Below are positions 7,945 through 17,358 of a DNA stretch of 64,000 nucleotides, one piece after another. The notes below the pieces were generated by a model. The model searched no databases and was not told the DNA's origin. It saw nothing but the letters and a program-made list of their open reading frames with translations. Numbering within the stretch: position 1 is the first letter of the stretch; each line of letters starts with the position of its first letter. The position numbers were made by a program, and so were the translations under genes. This stretch comes from Thalassobaculum fulvum. Its GTDB lineage: Bacteria > Pseudomonadota > Alphaproteobacteria > Thalassobaculales > Thalassobaculaceae. Where the stretch lies: contig NZ_BMZS01000014.1 in the NCBI RefSeq assembly GCF_014652915.1, positions 89,599-153,598 of the forward strand, written 5' to 3'.

Positions 7945-9464
7945 GTCCAGAGCTCCGTGGGTTTGAACGACAGGACCGATCCTAGTTCGTCGGCAAGCGG
8001 ACGGGGAATCCGTGCGACGCTCTCGGCCATGCTTCGTGCCAGCCGCCCGGCCCGGCCGGCACGGGCCGGTGCCGCCGGCGGTCGCGCGCAAGCGGACGCC
8101 GGGCGTACCGGATCGGGCGGCACGACGCCAGCGAAGCCGATCGCCGCTTCCAGGGCCGCGCCGGCGCACAGCAGGACCGCCTCCGCGAACGGCCGGGCCG
8201 CCAGCTGAACGCCGATCGGCAGCCCGGCCGGGTCCAGCCCGGTCGGCAGCACCAGCGCCGGCTGGCCGGACAGGCTAAACGGCGTCATCGCGGAGTCGCC
8301 GGTGAACCGCACGCAGCCGGCCTCGTCGTCGAGGCGCGGCGCCGGCGTCATGGTCCCGGCACACAGCATCAGGTCGCAACCGGCCATCGCCTCGACCAGC
8401 GCCTCGACGAGCGCCCGGCGCCAACGCTGGGCGTCCAGGTAGTCCGAGGCGGTCAACCCGGCCGCCGCCTCGAGCTTGTCGCGCAGCGCGGTGCCGATCG
8501 CCGTCGACGGGTCGTCCAGCCACCGGCGATGGATGGCGAAGCTCTCGCCGGCGTTGACGATCCGGCCGCAGGCGCGGAAGTCGCGCAGGCTCGGCCCGAC
8601 CCGACGGTCGACTGTCTCGGCGCCGAGCCCGCGCAGGATCCCGACCGCACTCTCGAAGTGTTCGGCGACCGCCGGGTCCGCGACCGGGTCGCCGTCGTGG
8701 AACGACCGGACCACGGCGACCCGGAGGCCGTCGAGGCGACCCGAACCCGGCACCGACTCGGTTCCCGTCGTCGCGGCCAGCGCGAGCGCGGCGTCGGCGA
8801 CCGTGCGGGTCAGCGGGCCGAGATGGTCCTGCGACGGGCAGTTCGGCAGCATCCCGGTCCGCGGGATCAGGTCGTAGGTCGGCTTCAGTCCCACCAGGCC
8901 GCAGGCCATGGCCGGCAGCCGCACGGACCCGCCGGTGTCGGTGCCGATCGCCAGCGGCACCATGCCGGCCGCCACCGCCGCCCCGGCGCCGGTGCTGGAG
9001 CCGCCGGTGAAGTGGTCGGGGTTCCAGGGGTTGCGGGCGACCGGTGCCGGCAGGTCGTCGTACACGGCGCCGGTGCCGGTGCCGAACTCGTAGGTGTTGA
9101 GCTTGCCGATCAGGATCGCCCCGGCGTCGCGCAGCCGGCAGTGCACCGCGGCCTCGGCGCCGTCGTCGGCCAGCGGCAGCCGGGATGCGGCCCGGGTCGG
9201 CAGCTCCGCGGTCCGCAGGATGTCCTTCAGGCCGTAGGGGATGCCGTGCAGCGGGCCGCGGCGGCGGCCGGCCTCGATCTCCCGGTCGGCCCGCTCGGCG
9301 GCGACAAGCGACCGATCGGCGTCGACCGCCACCCAGGCACCGACGATCGGGTCCAGCCGGGCGATCCGGGCCAGGCAGGACTCGACCAGCGCCCGCGCGG
9401 TCAGCCGACGCTCGGCGATCGCACGGGCGGCCTGGCCGACCGGCAGGAGACAGGGTTCGGTCAC
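7941..9464 (-). CDS. amidase (amidase signature family), first of pair
   Basis: The 507-residue product has Lys80 in YGLKDI, Ser156 in TGGSSTGAGAAVAAG and Ser180 in the canonical GTDTGGSVRLPAMACG. The last 50 or so residues, rich in Ala, Pro and Arg, extend beyond the catalytic domain and have no recognisable motif. GTG at 9464 is chosen because it follows GGAGTGTCTC, a good ribosome site; an upstream ATG at 9512 lacks one. It overlaps the next amidase gene by four bases. Two adjacent, clearly different amidases suggest stepwise hydrolysis of related amides, consistent with the cysteine hydrolase to the left. Confidence 0.9.
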   Translation of the reverse strand: MTEPCLLPVGQAARAIAERRLTARALVESCLARIARLDPIVGAWVAVDADRSLVAAERADREIEAGRRRGPLHGIPYGLKDILRTAELPTRAASRLPLADDGAEAAVHCRLRDAGAILIGKLNTYEFGTGTGAVYDDLPAPVARNPWNPDHFTGGSSTGAGAAVAAGMVPLAIGTDTGGSVRLPAMACGLVGLKPTYDLIPRTGMLPNCPSQDHLGPLTRTVADAALALAATTGTESVPGSGRLDGLRVAVVRSFHDGDPVADPAVAEHFESAVGILRGLGAETVDRRVGPSLRDFRACGRIVNAGESFAIHRRWLDDPSTAIGTALRDKLEAAAGLTASDYLDAQRWRRALVEALVEAMAGCDLMLCAGTMTPAPRLDDEAGCVRFTGDSAMTPFSLSGQPALVLPTGLDPAGLPIGVQLAARPFAEAVLLCAGAALEAAIGFAGVVPPDPVRPASACARPPAAPARAGRAGRLARSMAESVARIPRPLADELGSVLSFKPTELWT

Positions 9465-9561
9465 GAGACACTCCGCGGCAGGACGGGCAATCGTAGCGTC
9501 GCAACGATGCAACGGTCACGCTGCCCGCGACGGAGCAGTCAAAGCCGTCCAAGCCGGCGGG

Positions 9562-9879
9562 TCAATCCGGGTCGGTCACGTCCTCGATCCAGGTGAGCGA
9601 GGCCACGGCGCGCGGAAAACCGAGCGTGGGGATCGCCAGCATCGCGACCTGCTTGAGCGTTGCCGGATCGATCCCGGCCTCGACCGCCCGCCTGGCGTGC
9701 GAGTGCACCGCCCCCTCGGACCCCGCGCCGATCGCCAGCGCGAGCTTGACCAGGCGCCGGGTATCGGCGTCGAGCGGCCCGCAATCGGCACAGGCCTCGC
9801 CGAGCTTGGAATACGCCGCCCAGATATCGGGATAGGCCTCGGCAACGTCGCCGGCAGCGCCCGGCAGCTTGTCGGTCAT
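9562..9879 (-). CDS. carboxymuconolactone decarboxylase (CMD/AhpD) family protein
   Basis: The 105-residue product matches the small CMD fold: a helical opening (PDIWAAYSKLGEA), RRLVKLALAIGAGSEGAVHSHARRAVEAG, and the closing helix (LGFPRAVASLTWIED). The AhpD CxxC pair is absent; the equivalent place reads GSEGAVHSHA, so it is not a peroxidase partner and is probably a decarboxylase or binding-type member. ATG 9879 is chosen because GGAGGGACAA precedes it; the in-frame ATG at 9891 would lie before that ribosome site. It sits 31 bases after the Crp/Fnr gene on the same strand and may be cotranscribed with it. Confidence 0.82.
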   Translation of the reverse strand: MTDKLPGAAGDVAEAYPDIWAAYSKLGEACADCGPLDADTRRLVKLALAIGAGSEGAVHSHARRAVEAGIDPATLKQVAMLAIPTLGFPRAVASLTWIEDVTDPD

Positions 9880-9910
9880 TTGTCCCTCCATGTGGTTTCG
9901 TCGACCGAGT

Positions 9911-10609
9911 TCAGACCCGGCCGTCGTCCATCAGCGGATCCGGCTTGGCCAGCCGCCGCAGGTCGTCCAACTGGTTCAGCACGACCTCCCGCCCGTTCAC
10001 GTCGACCCCGTAGGCGCGCAGGGTGCCGAACGCCCGCGACAGGTTCTCCGGCGTCATACCCAGCAGCGCGGCGAGCGTCCGCTTGTCGAAGGCCAGGCGA
10101 ACCGTTCCGGCCGCCCCCTGCTCGTCGTGCTGGACCAGCAGCCAGTTCGACAGCCGCTCGACGCCGGTCCGCAGCTTCTGGGACTTGAGCGCCTTGACCG
10201 CCCCGCGGAAGGCGCCGGACAGTTCCCAGACGATCGCCCGCATGAACGCCGGATCTCGATCCATGGCGTCGCGGACGCTCTCGGCCGGAATCATCAGGAT
10301 GCGCGAGCGCTCCAGGGTGCGTGCCGTCATCAGGTAGACGGCATCGCGCAGGACCGCCGCCAGGATGAAGGTCGAGACCGGTTCCATGATCGCCATCGTG
10401 GTCTCGCGGTCGTTGCCGCGCGCGACCATCTCGACCGCTCCCTCGACCACAACATGCAGGAAGTCGGCGCCGCCGCCCTCCTCGATCAGCGTGACCTGCG
10501 GCGGGAACCACTGCAGGAACGCGCCCTGCATGAGGATGTCGAACGACTCCTCCGACATGGCGGCGAACAGGTCGAGTGCGCGGACGGTGGGCAGATCCTC
10601 GGAGCGCAT
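9911..10609 (-). CDS. Crp/Fnr family transcriptional regulator, cysteine-free
   Basis: The 232-residue protein has an N-terminal cyclic-nucleotide-binding-like beta barrel (residues about 15-125), a dimerisation helix, and a C-terminal winged helix-turn-helix around FDKRTLAALLGMTPENLSRAFGTL, where E-xx-SR fits the Fnr/Dnr recognition helix. It contains no cysteine at all, so it cannot carry the FNR iron-sulfur cluster; a Dnr/NnrR-type (haem, NO-sensing) or other ligand is more likely. It is divergent from narK, and a perfect TTGAT-N4-ATCAA box lies 21 bases upstream of its ATG, so it probably regulates itself and the nar operon. The ribosome site is weak. Confidence 0.85.
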   Translation of the reverse strand: MRSEDLPTVRALDLFAAMSEESFDILMQGAFLQWFPPQVTLIEEGGGADFLHVVVEGAVEMVARGNDRETTMAIMEPVSTFILAAVLRDAVYLMTARTLERSRILMIPAESVRDAMDRDPAFMRAIVWELSGAFRGAVKALKSQKLRTGVERLSNWLLVQHDEQGAAGTVRLAFDKRTLAALLGMTPENLSRAFGTLRAYGVDVNGREVVLNQLDDLRRLAKPDPLMDDGRV

Positions 10610-10630
10610 GAAGCGACGCTCGCATCATTC

Positions 10631-10644
10631 TTGATAAACATCAA
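10631..10644. promoter_or_regulatory. FNR/Dnr-type box, perfect consensus
   Basis: TTGATAAACATCAA matches the TTGAT-N4-ATCAA consensus exactly. Its edge is only 21 bases from the ATG of the leftward Crp/Fnr gene, a position better suited to repression of that gene than to activation, and it is far (about 220 bases) from narK. The surrounding 130 bases are much more A+T-rich than the rest of the window. Confidence 0.75.
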
Positions 10645-10765
10645 GCACGAAGAATAAATCTTTCTCTGAATCAATCAAACTTCTCATTTTCCAAACAAAC
10701 TCCTGCATACCCGCCCCCCAAACCAATTCTCGCGACCTCTTATTTTGCCACGACGACGGTACATG

Positions 10766-10779
10766 TTGACCTGGATCAA
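10766..10779. promoter_or_regulatory. FNR/Dnr-type box upstream of narK
   Basis: TTGACCTGGATCAA differs from TTGAT-N4-ATCAA at one position. Its centre is about 90 bases from the narK ATG; placing it at -41.5 would put the transcript start near 10814 and a leader of about 50 bases, a normal arrangement for an Fnr-activated promoter. Confidence 0.7.
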
Positions 10780-10862
10780 GTTCAAGCCGCGGCCGCTCCA
10801 CGAGATTGCCTGCACGGACAGCACCCGGACGGGTGAGGTCGTCAGTCAAGTGGGGTTCGACC

Positions 10863-13604
10863 ATGCAGCATATCGACGGAGTCACCCCGGGAACGCAAAA
10901 CCGCATTCTCGGCATGAGCACGCTGGCGTTTACCGCCTGCTTCGCCGTCTGGACGATCTTCTCGATCCTCGGCGTCCAGATAAAGACGGACCTCGGGCTG
11001 TCGGACACCGAGTTCGGCCTGCTCGTCGGCACACCGATCCTCACCGGGTCGCTGAGCCGGATCTTCCTCGGCATCTGGACCGACCAGTACGGCGGCCGGA
11101 TCGTCTACGTCGCCACCATGGTCCTGGCGGCGATCGCCACCTTCCTGCTGTCCTACGCCGAAACCTATCAGATGATGCTGCTGGCGGCGCTCGGCGTCGG
11201 CCTGGCGGGCGGTTCGTTCGCGGTCGGCATCGCCTATGTGTCGAAGTGGTACCCGAAGGAGAAGCAGGGCACCGCGCTCGGCATCTTCGGGGCCGGCAAC
11301 GTCGGGGCGGCGGTCACCAAGTTCGTCGCTCCGTTCGTGCTGGTGGCGTTCGGCTGGGAGGCGGTCGCCCAGATCTGGGCCGTCGCCCTGGTCGCGATCG
11401 CCGTGCTGTTCTGGTTCACCACCGAGGACGACCCCGAGCTGGTCAAGCGGCGGGCGCGTGGCGAGAAGGCGCCGGGCTCCCTGCTGCAGCTCGAGCCCCT
11501 GCGCAACCAGCAGGTCTGGCGGTTCTCGCTCTATTACTTCTTCGTGTTCGGCGCGTTCGTCGCGCTGGCGCTGTGGCTGCCGCGCTACCTGATCGGCGTC
11601 TACGGCATGGACCTGAAGACCGCCGGCATGCTGGCCGCCGCCTACTCGATCCCGGCCAGCCTGTTCCGCGCCTATGGCGGCTACCTGTCCGACCGCTACG
11701 GCGCCCGGGCGGTGATGTACTGGACGCTGGGCGTGTCGCTTATCGCGCTGTTCATGCTGTCCTACCCGAACACCGACTACGTGATCCACGGGATCAGCGG
11801 CGACATCGCGTTCTCGACCCGGATGGGCGTGGTGCCGTTCGTCGTGACCATCTTCGTGCTCGGCTTCTTCATGTCGCTGGGCAAGGCGGCGGTCTACAAG
11901 CACATCCCGGTCTACTACCCGAACCACGTCGGCTCGGTCGGCGGCCTGGTCGGCCTGATCGGCGGCCTCGGCGGGTTCGTGCTCCCGATCGCCTTCGGCG
12001 TCATGAACGACCTGGTCGGCGTGTGGACCAGCTGTTTCATGCTGCTGTTCGCGATCGTCGCCGTCGCCCTGGTCTGGATGCACGTCTCGATCCGCCAGAT
12101 GGAGCGCGCTGCGGTCGGCAAGGAACTGGCCGAACTGCCCGAGTTCCCCGAACTGGAGGGCATCCACGACGCGGCCAAGCACGGGCGCGGCACCGGCGCG
12201 CTGGTGACCGACTGGCGGCCCGAGGAGCCCGAGTTCTGGGAGACCACGGGTCGGCGGATCGCCCAGCGCAATCTCTGGATCTCGATCCCTTGCCTGCTGC
12301 TGGCGTTCTCGGTGTGGATGGTTTGGAGCGTGGTGGTCGCCAAGCTGCCGGCCATCGGCTTCAAGTACACCACCGACCAGCTGTTCTGGCTGGCCGCGCT
12401 GCCCGGCCTGTCCGGCGCCACCCTGCGGATCTTCTACTCCTTCATGGTGCCGATCTTCGGCGGCCGGCTGTGGACGACCCTGTCGACCGCCTCGCTGCTG
12501 ATCCCGGCCTTCGGCATCGGCTACGCCGTGCAGGACCCGAACACCCCGTACCTGATCTTCCTGGTGCTGGCCCTGCTGTGCGGCCTCGGCGGCGGCAACT
12601 TCGCCTCGTCCATGGCCAACATCAGCTTCTTCTTCCCGAAGTCGCAGAAGGGCAACGCGCTGGCGCTCAACGCCGGGCTCGGCAACGCCGGCGTCAGCGT
12701 CATGCAGTTCACCGTCCCGCTGGTCATCACCGCCGGCGTATTCGGCACCATGGGCGGCGAGCCGCAGACGGCATCGGCCACGACCCAGCTGTGGCTGCAG
12801 AACGCCGGCTTCATCTGGGTACCGTTCCTGATCCTGGCGACCGTGTTCGCCTGGATCGGCATGAACGACCTGGCCTCGGCCAAGGCCTCGTTCCGCGAGC
12901 AGGCGGTGATCTTCCAGCGCAAGCACAACTGGATCATGTGCTGGCTGTACACCGGGACCTTCGGCTCGTTCATCGGCTACTCGGCGGGCTTCCCGCTGCT
13001 GGCGAAGACCCAGTTCCCGGAGGTCGACTCCCTGCAGTACGTCTTCCTCGGCCCGCTGATCGGCGCGCTGAGCCGGGCGGCCACCGGCTGGGTCTCCGAC
13101 AAGTTCGGCGGCGGCCGGGTCACCTTCTGGACCTTCGTGCTGATGATCGCGGCGGTCGCGGGCGTCCTCTACTTCCTCGGCATCAAGGACCAGCCGGGGG
13201 CGTTCTGGGGCTTCTTCGCGATGTTCATGGTGCTGTTCTTCGCGACCGGCGTCGGCAACGCCTCCACCTTCCAGATGATCCCGATCATCATGCGGTCCGA
13301 GATCGGCCGTCTGATGCCGGGCCTCGCGGCGGCGGAGCGGCTGCGGCACGCCGAGAAGGAATCCGCGGCCATCATCGGCTTCACCTCGGCGATCGCGGCC
13401 TACGGCGCCTTCTTCATCCCGAAGGCGTACGGCTCCTCGATCGCGCTCACCGGCGCGCCGATGGCGGCTCTGTGGGCGTTCCTGGTGTTCTACGTCACCT
13501 GCGCTGCCCTGACCTGGTTCGTCTACACCCGGCCGGGCGGCCTGCTCCACGACATCGAGCGCGGCACGGCGAGCACGCCGACCGCTTCCGCCCCCGCAGA
13601 ATGA
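10863..13604 (+). CDS. narK: fused nitrate/nitrite transporter NarK1-NarK2
   Basis: This 913-residue protein is two complete major-facilitator halves in tandem. The first (residues about 1-430) starts with TQNRILGMSTLAFTACFAVW and carries GVGLAGGSFAVGIAYVSKWYP; the second (about 465-895) starts at ISIPCLLLAFSVWMVWS and carries GLGGGNFASSMANISFFFPKS, both nitrate-signature-like segments of the NNP family. A charged linker (about 430-460) joins them. Paracoccus has the same fusion, where NarK1 is a nitrate/proton symporter and NarK2 a nitrate/nitrite exchanger. It is first in the respiratory operon; narG follows 10 bases later. ATG 10863 is chosen because the family match begins there, with only a weak ribosome site (GTGGGG). 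Confidence 0.95.
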   Translation: MQHIDGVTPGTQNRILGMSTLAFTACFAVWTIFSILGVQIKTDLGLSDTEFGLLVGTPILTGSLSRIFLGIWTDQYGGRIVYVATMVLAAIATFLLSYAETYQMMLLAALGVGLAGGSFAVGIAYVSKWYPKEKQGTALGIFGAGNVGAAVTKFVAPFVLVAFGWEAVAQIWAVALVAIAVLFWFTTEDDPELVKRRARGEKAPGSLLQLEPLRNQQVWRFSLYYFFVFGAFVALALWLPRYLIGVYGMDLKTAGMLAAAYSIPASLFRAYGGYLSDRYGARAVMYWTLGVSLIALFMLSYPNTDYVIHGISGDIAFSTRMGVVPFVVTIFVLGFFMSLGKAAVYKHIPVYYPNHVGSVGGLVGLIGGLGGFVLPIAFGVMNDLVGVWTSCFMLLFAIVAVALVWMHVSIRQMERAAVGKELAELPEFPELEGIHDAAKHGRGTGALVTDWRPEEPEFWETTGRRIAQRNLWISIPCLLLAFSVWMVWSVVVAKLPAIGFKYTTDQLFWLAALPGLSGATLRIFYSFMVPIFGGRLWTTLSTASLLIPAFGIGYAVQDPNTPYLIFLVLALLCGLGGGNFASSMANISFFFPKSQKGNALALNAGLGNAGVSVMQFTVPLVITAGVFGTMGGEPQTASATTQLWLQNAGFIWVPFLILATVFAWIGMNDLASAKASFREQAVIFQRKHNWIMCWLYTGTFGSFIGYSAGFPLLAKTQFPEVDSLQYVFLGPLIGALSRAATGWVSDKFGGGRVTFWTFVLMIAAVAGVLYFLGIKDQPGAFWGFFAMFMVLFFATGVGNASTFQMIPIIMRSEIGRLMPGLAAAERLRHAEKESAAIIGFTSAIAAYGAFFIPKAYGSSIALTGAPMAALWAFLVFYVTCAALTWFVYTRPGGLLHDIERGTASTPTASAPAE

Positions 13605-13614
13605 GGAGGCTCGG

Positions 13615-16600
13615 ATGAGTCATCTTCTCGATCGCCTGAACTTCCTGTCGGCCGCCCCGCGCGAGACGTTCTCGGACGGCCACGGGATCACCACCGGCGA
13701 GGACCGGCGGTGGGAGGACGGCTACCGCAAGCGCTGGCAGCACGACAAGATCGTGCGGTCGACGCACGGGGCCAACTGCACCGGGTCGTGCTCCTGGAAG
13801 ATCTACGTCAAGGGCGGGATCGTCACCTGGGAGACCCAGCAGACCGACTACCCGCGGACCCGGCCGGACCTGCCGAACCACGAGCCGCGCGGCTGCTCCC
13901 GGGGTGCCAGCTACAGCTGGTACATGTACTCCGGCAACCGGGTGAAGTACCCGCTGGTCCGCTCCGCCCTGCTCAAGCAGTGGCGCGAGGCCCGGGTCCT
14001 GCGCACGCCGGTCGCGGCCTGGGCGTCGATCGTCGAGGACCCGGCCAAGCGCAGGTCCTACACCGCCAGGCGCGGCCTGGGCGGGTTCGTGCGGGCCGGC
14101 TGGGACGAGGTCAACGAGATCATCGCCGCCGCCAACGCCTACACGGCGAAGACCTGGGGCCCGGACCGGGTCATCGGCTTCTCGCCGATCCCGGCGATGT
14201 CGATGGTCTCCTACGCGGCCGGCTCGCGCTACCTGTCGCTGCTGGGCGGCGTGTGCATGTCGTTCTACGACTGGTACTGCGACCTGCCGCCGTCCAGCCC
14301 GCAGACCTGGGGCGAGCAGACCGACGTGCCGGAGAGCGCCGACTGGTACAATTCCGGCTTCCTGATCCTGTGGGGCTCCAACGTCCCGCAGACCCGGACC
14401 CCGGACGCCCACTTCTACACCGAGGTCCGCTACAAGGGCGCCAAGAGCGTGGTGGTCAGCCCGGACTACTCGGAGGCCGCCAAGTTCTCCGACATGTGGC
14501 TGAACCCCAAGCAGGGCACCGACGCGGCGCTGGCCATGGCCATGGGCCACGTCATCCTGCGCGAGTTCCACCTGGACCGGCAGGCCGCCTATTTCGAGGA
14601 CTACTGCCGCCGCTACACCGACATGCCGAACCTGGTGCGCCTGGTGAAGAAGGACGGCCACTACGTCCCCGAGCGGCTGGTCCGGGCGTCCGAGTTCAAG
14701 GGCGGGCTCGGCCAGGACAAGAACCCCGAGTGGAAGACCGTCGCGGTCGACCGCGCCAGCGGCGAGGTGGTGGTGCCGAACGGCTCCGTCGGCTTCCGCT
14801 GGGGCGATCCCGGCAAGTGGAACCTGGAGGCCAAGGAGGCCGGCGGGCGTGACGTCGAGCTCGAGCTCAGCCTGGTCGAAGACGACAAGCACGACGACGT
14901 CGTCGACGTCGCCTTCCCCTACTTCGGCAACCGCGAGCACGAGCACTTCGCCTCCACCGACCACGACTCCGTCCTGCTGCGACGGGTCCCGGCCAAGGCG
15001 GTGAAGCTGGCCGACGGCGAGGCGCTGGTGGCGACGGTGTTCGACCTGTTCGCCGCCAACTACGGCCTCGACCGCGGTCTCGGCGGCGAGAACGTCGCCA
15101 AGAGCTTCGACGAGGACGTGCCGTACACCCCGGCCTGGGCCGAGCGCATCACCGGCGTGCCGGCCGAGCGGATCGTCACGGTCGCCCGCGAGTTCGCGCT
15201 GAACGCCGAGAAGACCAAGGGCAAGTCCATGGTCATCCTCGGCGCCGGCCTGAACCACTGGTACCACATGGACATGAACTACCGGGGGATCATCAATCTC
15301 CTGGTCATGTGCGGCTGCGTCGGGCAGTCGGGCGGCGGCTGGTCGCACTATGTCGGCCAGGAGAAGCTGCGCCCGCAGACCGGCTGGCTGCCGCTGGCGT
15401 TCGCGCTGGACTGGAACCGGCCGCCCCGGCACATGAACTCGACCTCGTTCTTCTACGCCCACACCGACCAGTGGCGCTACGAGACCCTGGAGGTGTCGGA
15501 GATCCTGTCGCCGACGGCGCCCGAGGGGCCGTGGGACGGCACCCTGATCGACTACAACATCCGGGCCGAGCGGATGGGCTGGCTGCCCTCCGCCCCGCAG
15601 CTCGAGACCAACCCGCTGACGATCGCGGCGGCGGCCAAGGCCGCCGGCAAGGAGGTCAAGGACTACGTGGTCGACAGCCTGCAGGACGGCAGCCTGCGGA
15701 TGTCCTGCGAGGACCCGGACGGCGAGAAGAACTGGCCACGCAACCTGTTCGTCTGGCGCTCCAACCTGCTCGGCTCGTCCGGCAAGGGCCACGAGTACTT
15801 CCTCAAGCACCTGCTGGGCACCAGCCACGGCGTGCTCGGCAAGGACCTGGGAGAAGAAGGCAGGCAGCGCAGCCAGGAGGTCGAGTGGCACGAGGAGGCG
15901 CCCGAAGGGAAGCTCGATCTGCTGGTCACCCTCGACTTCCGGATGTCGACCACCTGCGTCTACTCCGACATCGTGCTGCCGACCGCGACCTGGTACGAGA
16001 AGAACGACCTCAACACCTCGGATATGCACCCGTTCATCCACCCGCTCAGCGCCGCGGTGGATCCGGTATGGGAGTCGCGGACCGACTGGCACATCTACAA
16101 GGGCATCGCCAAGCGGTTCTCGGAGATCGCGCCGGAGGTGCTGGGGGTCGAGAAGGATGTGGTGCTCACGCCGATCCTGCACGACACCCCGGGCGAGATC
16201 GCCCAGGCGATGGACGTGAAGGACTGGAAGAAGGCCGAGGTCGAGGCGATCCCCGGCCGCACCATGCCGCAGATCGCCGTGGTCGAGCGCGACTATCCGA
16301 ACCTGTACAAGCGGTTCACCGCCCTCGGCCCGCTGATGACCTCGATCGGCAACGGCGGCAAGGGCATTTCCTGGAACACCGAGCACGAGGTCGAGCTGCT
16401 CGGCCGGCTCAACGGCACGGTCCAGGAGGAGGGCCCGACCAAGGGCCTGCCGCGGATCGAGACCGACATCGACGCCACCGAGGTCATCCTCAGTCTGGCG
16501 CCGGAGACCAACGGCGAGGTCGCGGTCAAGGCCTGGGCGGCGCTCGGCAAGGTCACCGGCCGCGAGCACACCCACCTGGCGGTGCCGAAGGAGGACGAGA

Positions 16601-17358
16601 AGATCCGGTTCCGCGACGTGGTCGCGCAGCCCCGCAAGATCATCTCGTCGCCGACCTGGTCGGGCCTGGAGTCGGAGAAGGTCTGCTACAACGCCGGCTA
16701 CACCAACGTCCACGAGCTGATCCCGTGGCGCACCCTGACCGGACGCCAGCAGCTCTACCAGGACCACCTGTGGATGCGGGCGTTCGGCGAGGGCTTCTGC
16801 GTCTACCGGCCGCCGATCGACACCAAGACCGTCGCCCCGATGCTGAAGGGCCGGTCGGACCGGCCACAGGTGGTGCTGAACTTCATCACCCCGCATCAGA
16901 AGTGGGGCATCCACTCGACCTACACCGACAACCTGCTGATGCTCACGCTGAACCGCGGCGGGCCGGTGGTGTGGCTGAGCGAGACCGACGCCGCCAAGGC
17001 CGGGATCCAGGACAACGACTGGGTCGAGGCCTACAACGCCAACGGCGCGCTCGTGGCCCGGGCGGTCGTCTCCCAGCGCATGAAGGAGGGCACCCTCTTC
17101 ATGTACCACGCCCAGGAGAAGATCGTGAACGTGCCGGGCTCGGAGATGACCGGCCAGCGCGGCGGCATCCACAACTCGGTGACCCGGGCGGTGCTGAAGC
17201 CGACGCACATGATCGGCGGCTACGCCCAGCAATCCTACGGCTTCAACTACTACGGCACGGTCGGTGCCAACCGCGACGAGTTCGTGATCGTCCGCAAGAT
17301 GGAAAAGGTCGACTGGCTCGACGGGCCGGCCGACCCGGCCATGGAGGCTGCAGAATGA
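13615..17358 (+). CDS. narG: respiratory nitrate reductase alpha subunit
   Basis: The 1247-residue protein has the length and motifs of membrane-bound NarG. The N-terminal [4Fe-4S] ligands are His51, Cys55, Cys59 and Cys94 (HGANCTGSC ... PRGCSRG), with histidine first as in all NarG. Asp237 in TWGEQTDVPESADW is the expected molybdenum ligand. It reduces nitrate to nitrite on the cytoplasmic side using a bis-MGD cofactor, with electrons from NarH and NarI. No complete Tat signal is present, as for E. coli NarG, whose N-terminus is a vestige. A strong GAGGAGG site precedes the ATG. It overlaps narH by four bases (ATGA). Confidence 0.98.
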   Translation: MSHLLDRLNFLSAAPRETFSDGHGITTGEDRRWEDGYRKRWQHDKIVRSTHGANCTGSCSWKIYVKGGIVTWETQQTDYPRTRPDLPNHEPRGCSRGASYSWYMYSGNRVKYPLVRSALLKQWREARVLRTPVAAWASIVEDPAKRRSYTARRGLGGFVRAGWDEVNEIIAAANAYTAKTWGPDRVIGFSPIPAMSMVSYAAGSRYLSLLGGVCMSFYDWYCDLPPSSPQTWGEQTDVPESADWYNSGFLILWGSNVPQTRTPDAHFYTEVRYKGAKSVVVSPDYSEAAKFSDMWLNPKQGTDAALAMAMGHVILREFHLDRQAAYFEDYCRRYTDMPNLVRLVKKDGHYVPERLVRASEFKGGLGQDKNPEWKTVAVDRASGEVVVPNGSVGFRWGDPGKWNLEAKEAGGRDVELELSLVEDDKHDDVVDVAFPYFGNREHEHFASTDHDSVLLRRVPAKAVKLADGEALVATVFDLFAANYGLDRGLGGENVAKSFDEDVPYTPAWAERITGVPAERIVTVAREFALNAEKTKGKSMVILGAGLNHWYHMDMNYRGIINLLVMCGCVGQSGGGWSHYVGQEKLRPQTGWLPLAFALDWNRPPRHMNSTSFFYAHTDQWRYETLEVSEILSPTAPEGPWDGTLIDYNIRAERMGWLPSAPQLETNPLTIAAAAKAAGKEVKDYVVDSLQDGSLRMSCEDPDGEKNWPRNLFVWRSNLLGSSGKGHEYFLKHLLGTSHGVLGKDLGEEGRQRSQEVEWHEEAPEGKLDLLVTLDFRMSTTCVYSDIVLPTATWYEKNDLNTSDMHPFIHPLSAAVDPVWESRTDWHIYKGIAKRFSEIAPEVLGVEKDVVLTPILHDTPGEIAQAMDVKDWKKAEVEAIPGRTMPQIAVVERDYPNLYKRFTALGPLMTSIGNGGKGISWNTEHEVELLGRLNGTVQEEGPTKGLPRIETDIDATEVILSLAPETNGEVAVKAWAALGKVTGREHTHLAVPKEDEKIRFRDVVAQPRKIISSPTWSGLESEKVCYNAGYTNVHELIPWRTLTGRQQLYQDHLWMRAFGEGFCVYRPPIDTKTVAPMLKGRSDRPQVVLNFITPHQKWGIHSTYTDNLLMLTLNRGGPVVWLSETDAAKAGIQDNDWVEAYNANGALVARAVVSQRMKEGTLFMYHAQEKIVNVPGSEMTGQRGGIHNSVTRAVLKPTHMIGGYAQQSYGFNYYGTVGANRDEFVIVRKMEKVDWLDGPADPAMEAAE

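Noticed and set aside
6625..9464. Amidases as GatA of the tRNA amidotransferase
   Set aside because: Two different copies side by side, no gatB or gatC, and a catabolic neighbourhood.
10650..10690. AATCAATCAAACTT as an IHF site between the Crp/Fnr gene and narK
   Set aside because: The WATCAA half is present twice but the TTR half is not at the right distance.
13495..17232. 1245-codon open frame on the minus strand opposite narG
   Set aside because: It is the mirror of narG codon bias; the plus strand encodes an unmistakable NarG with all cofactor ligands.
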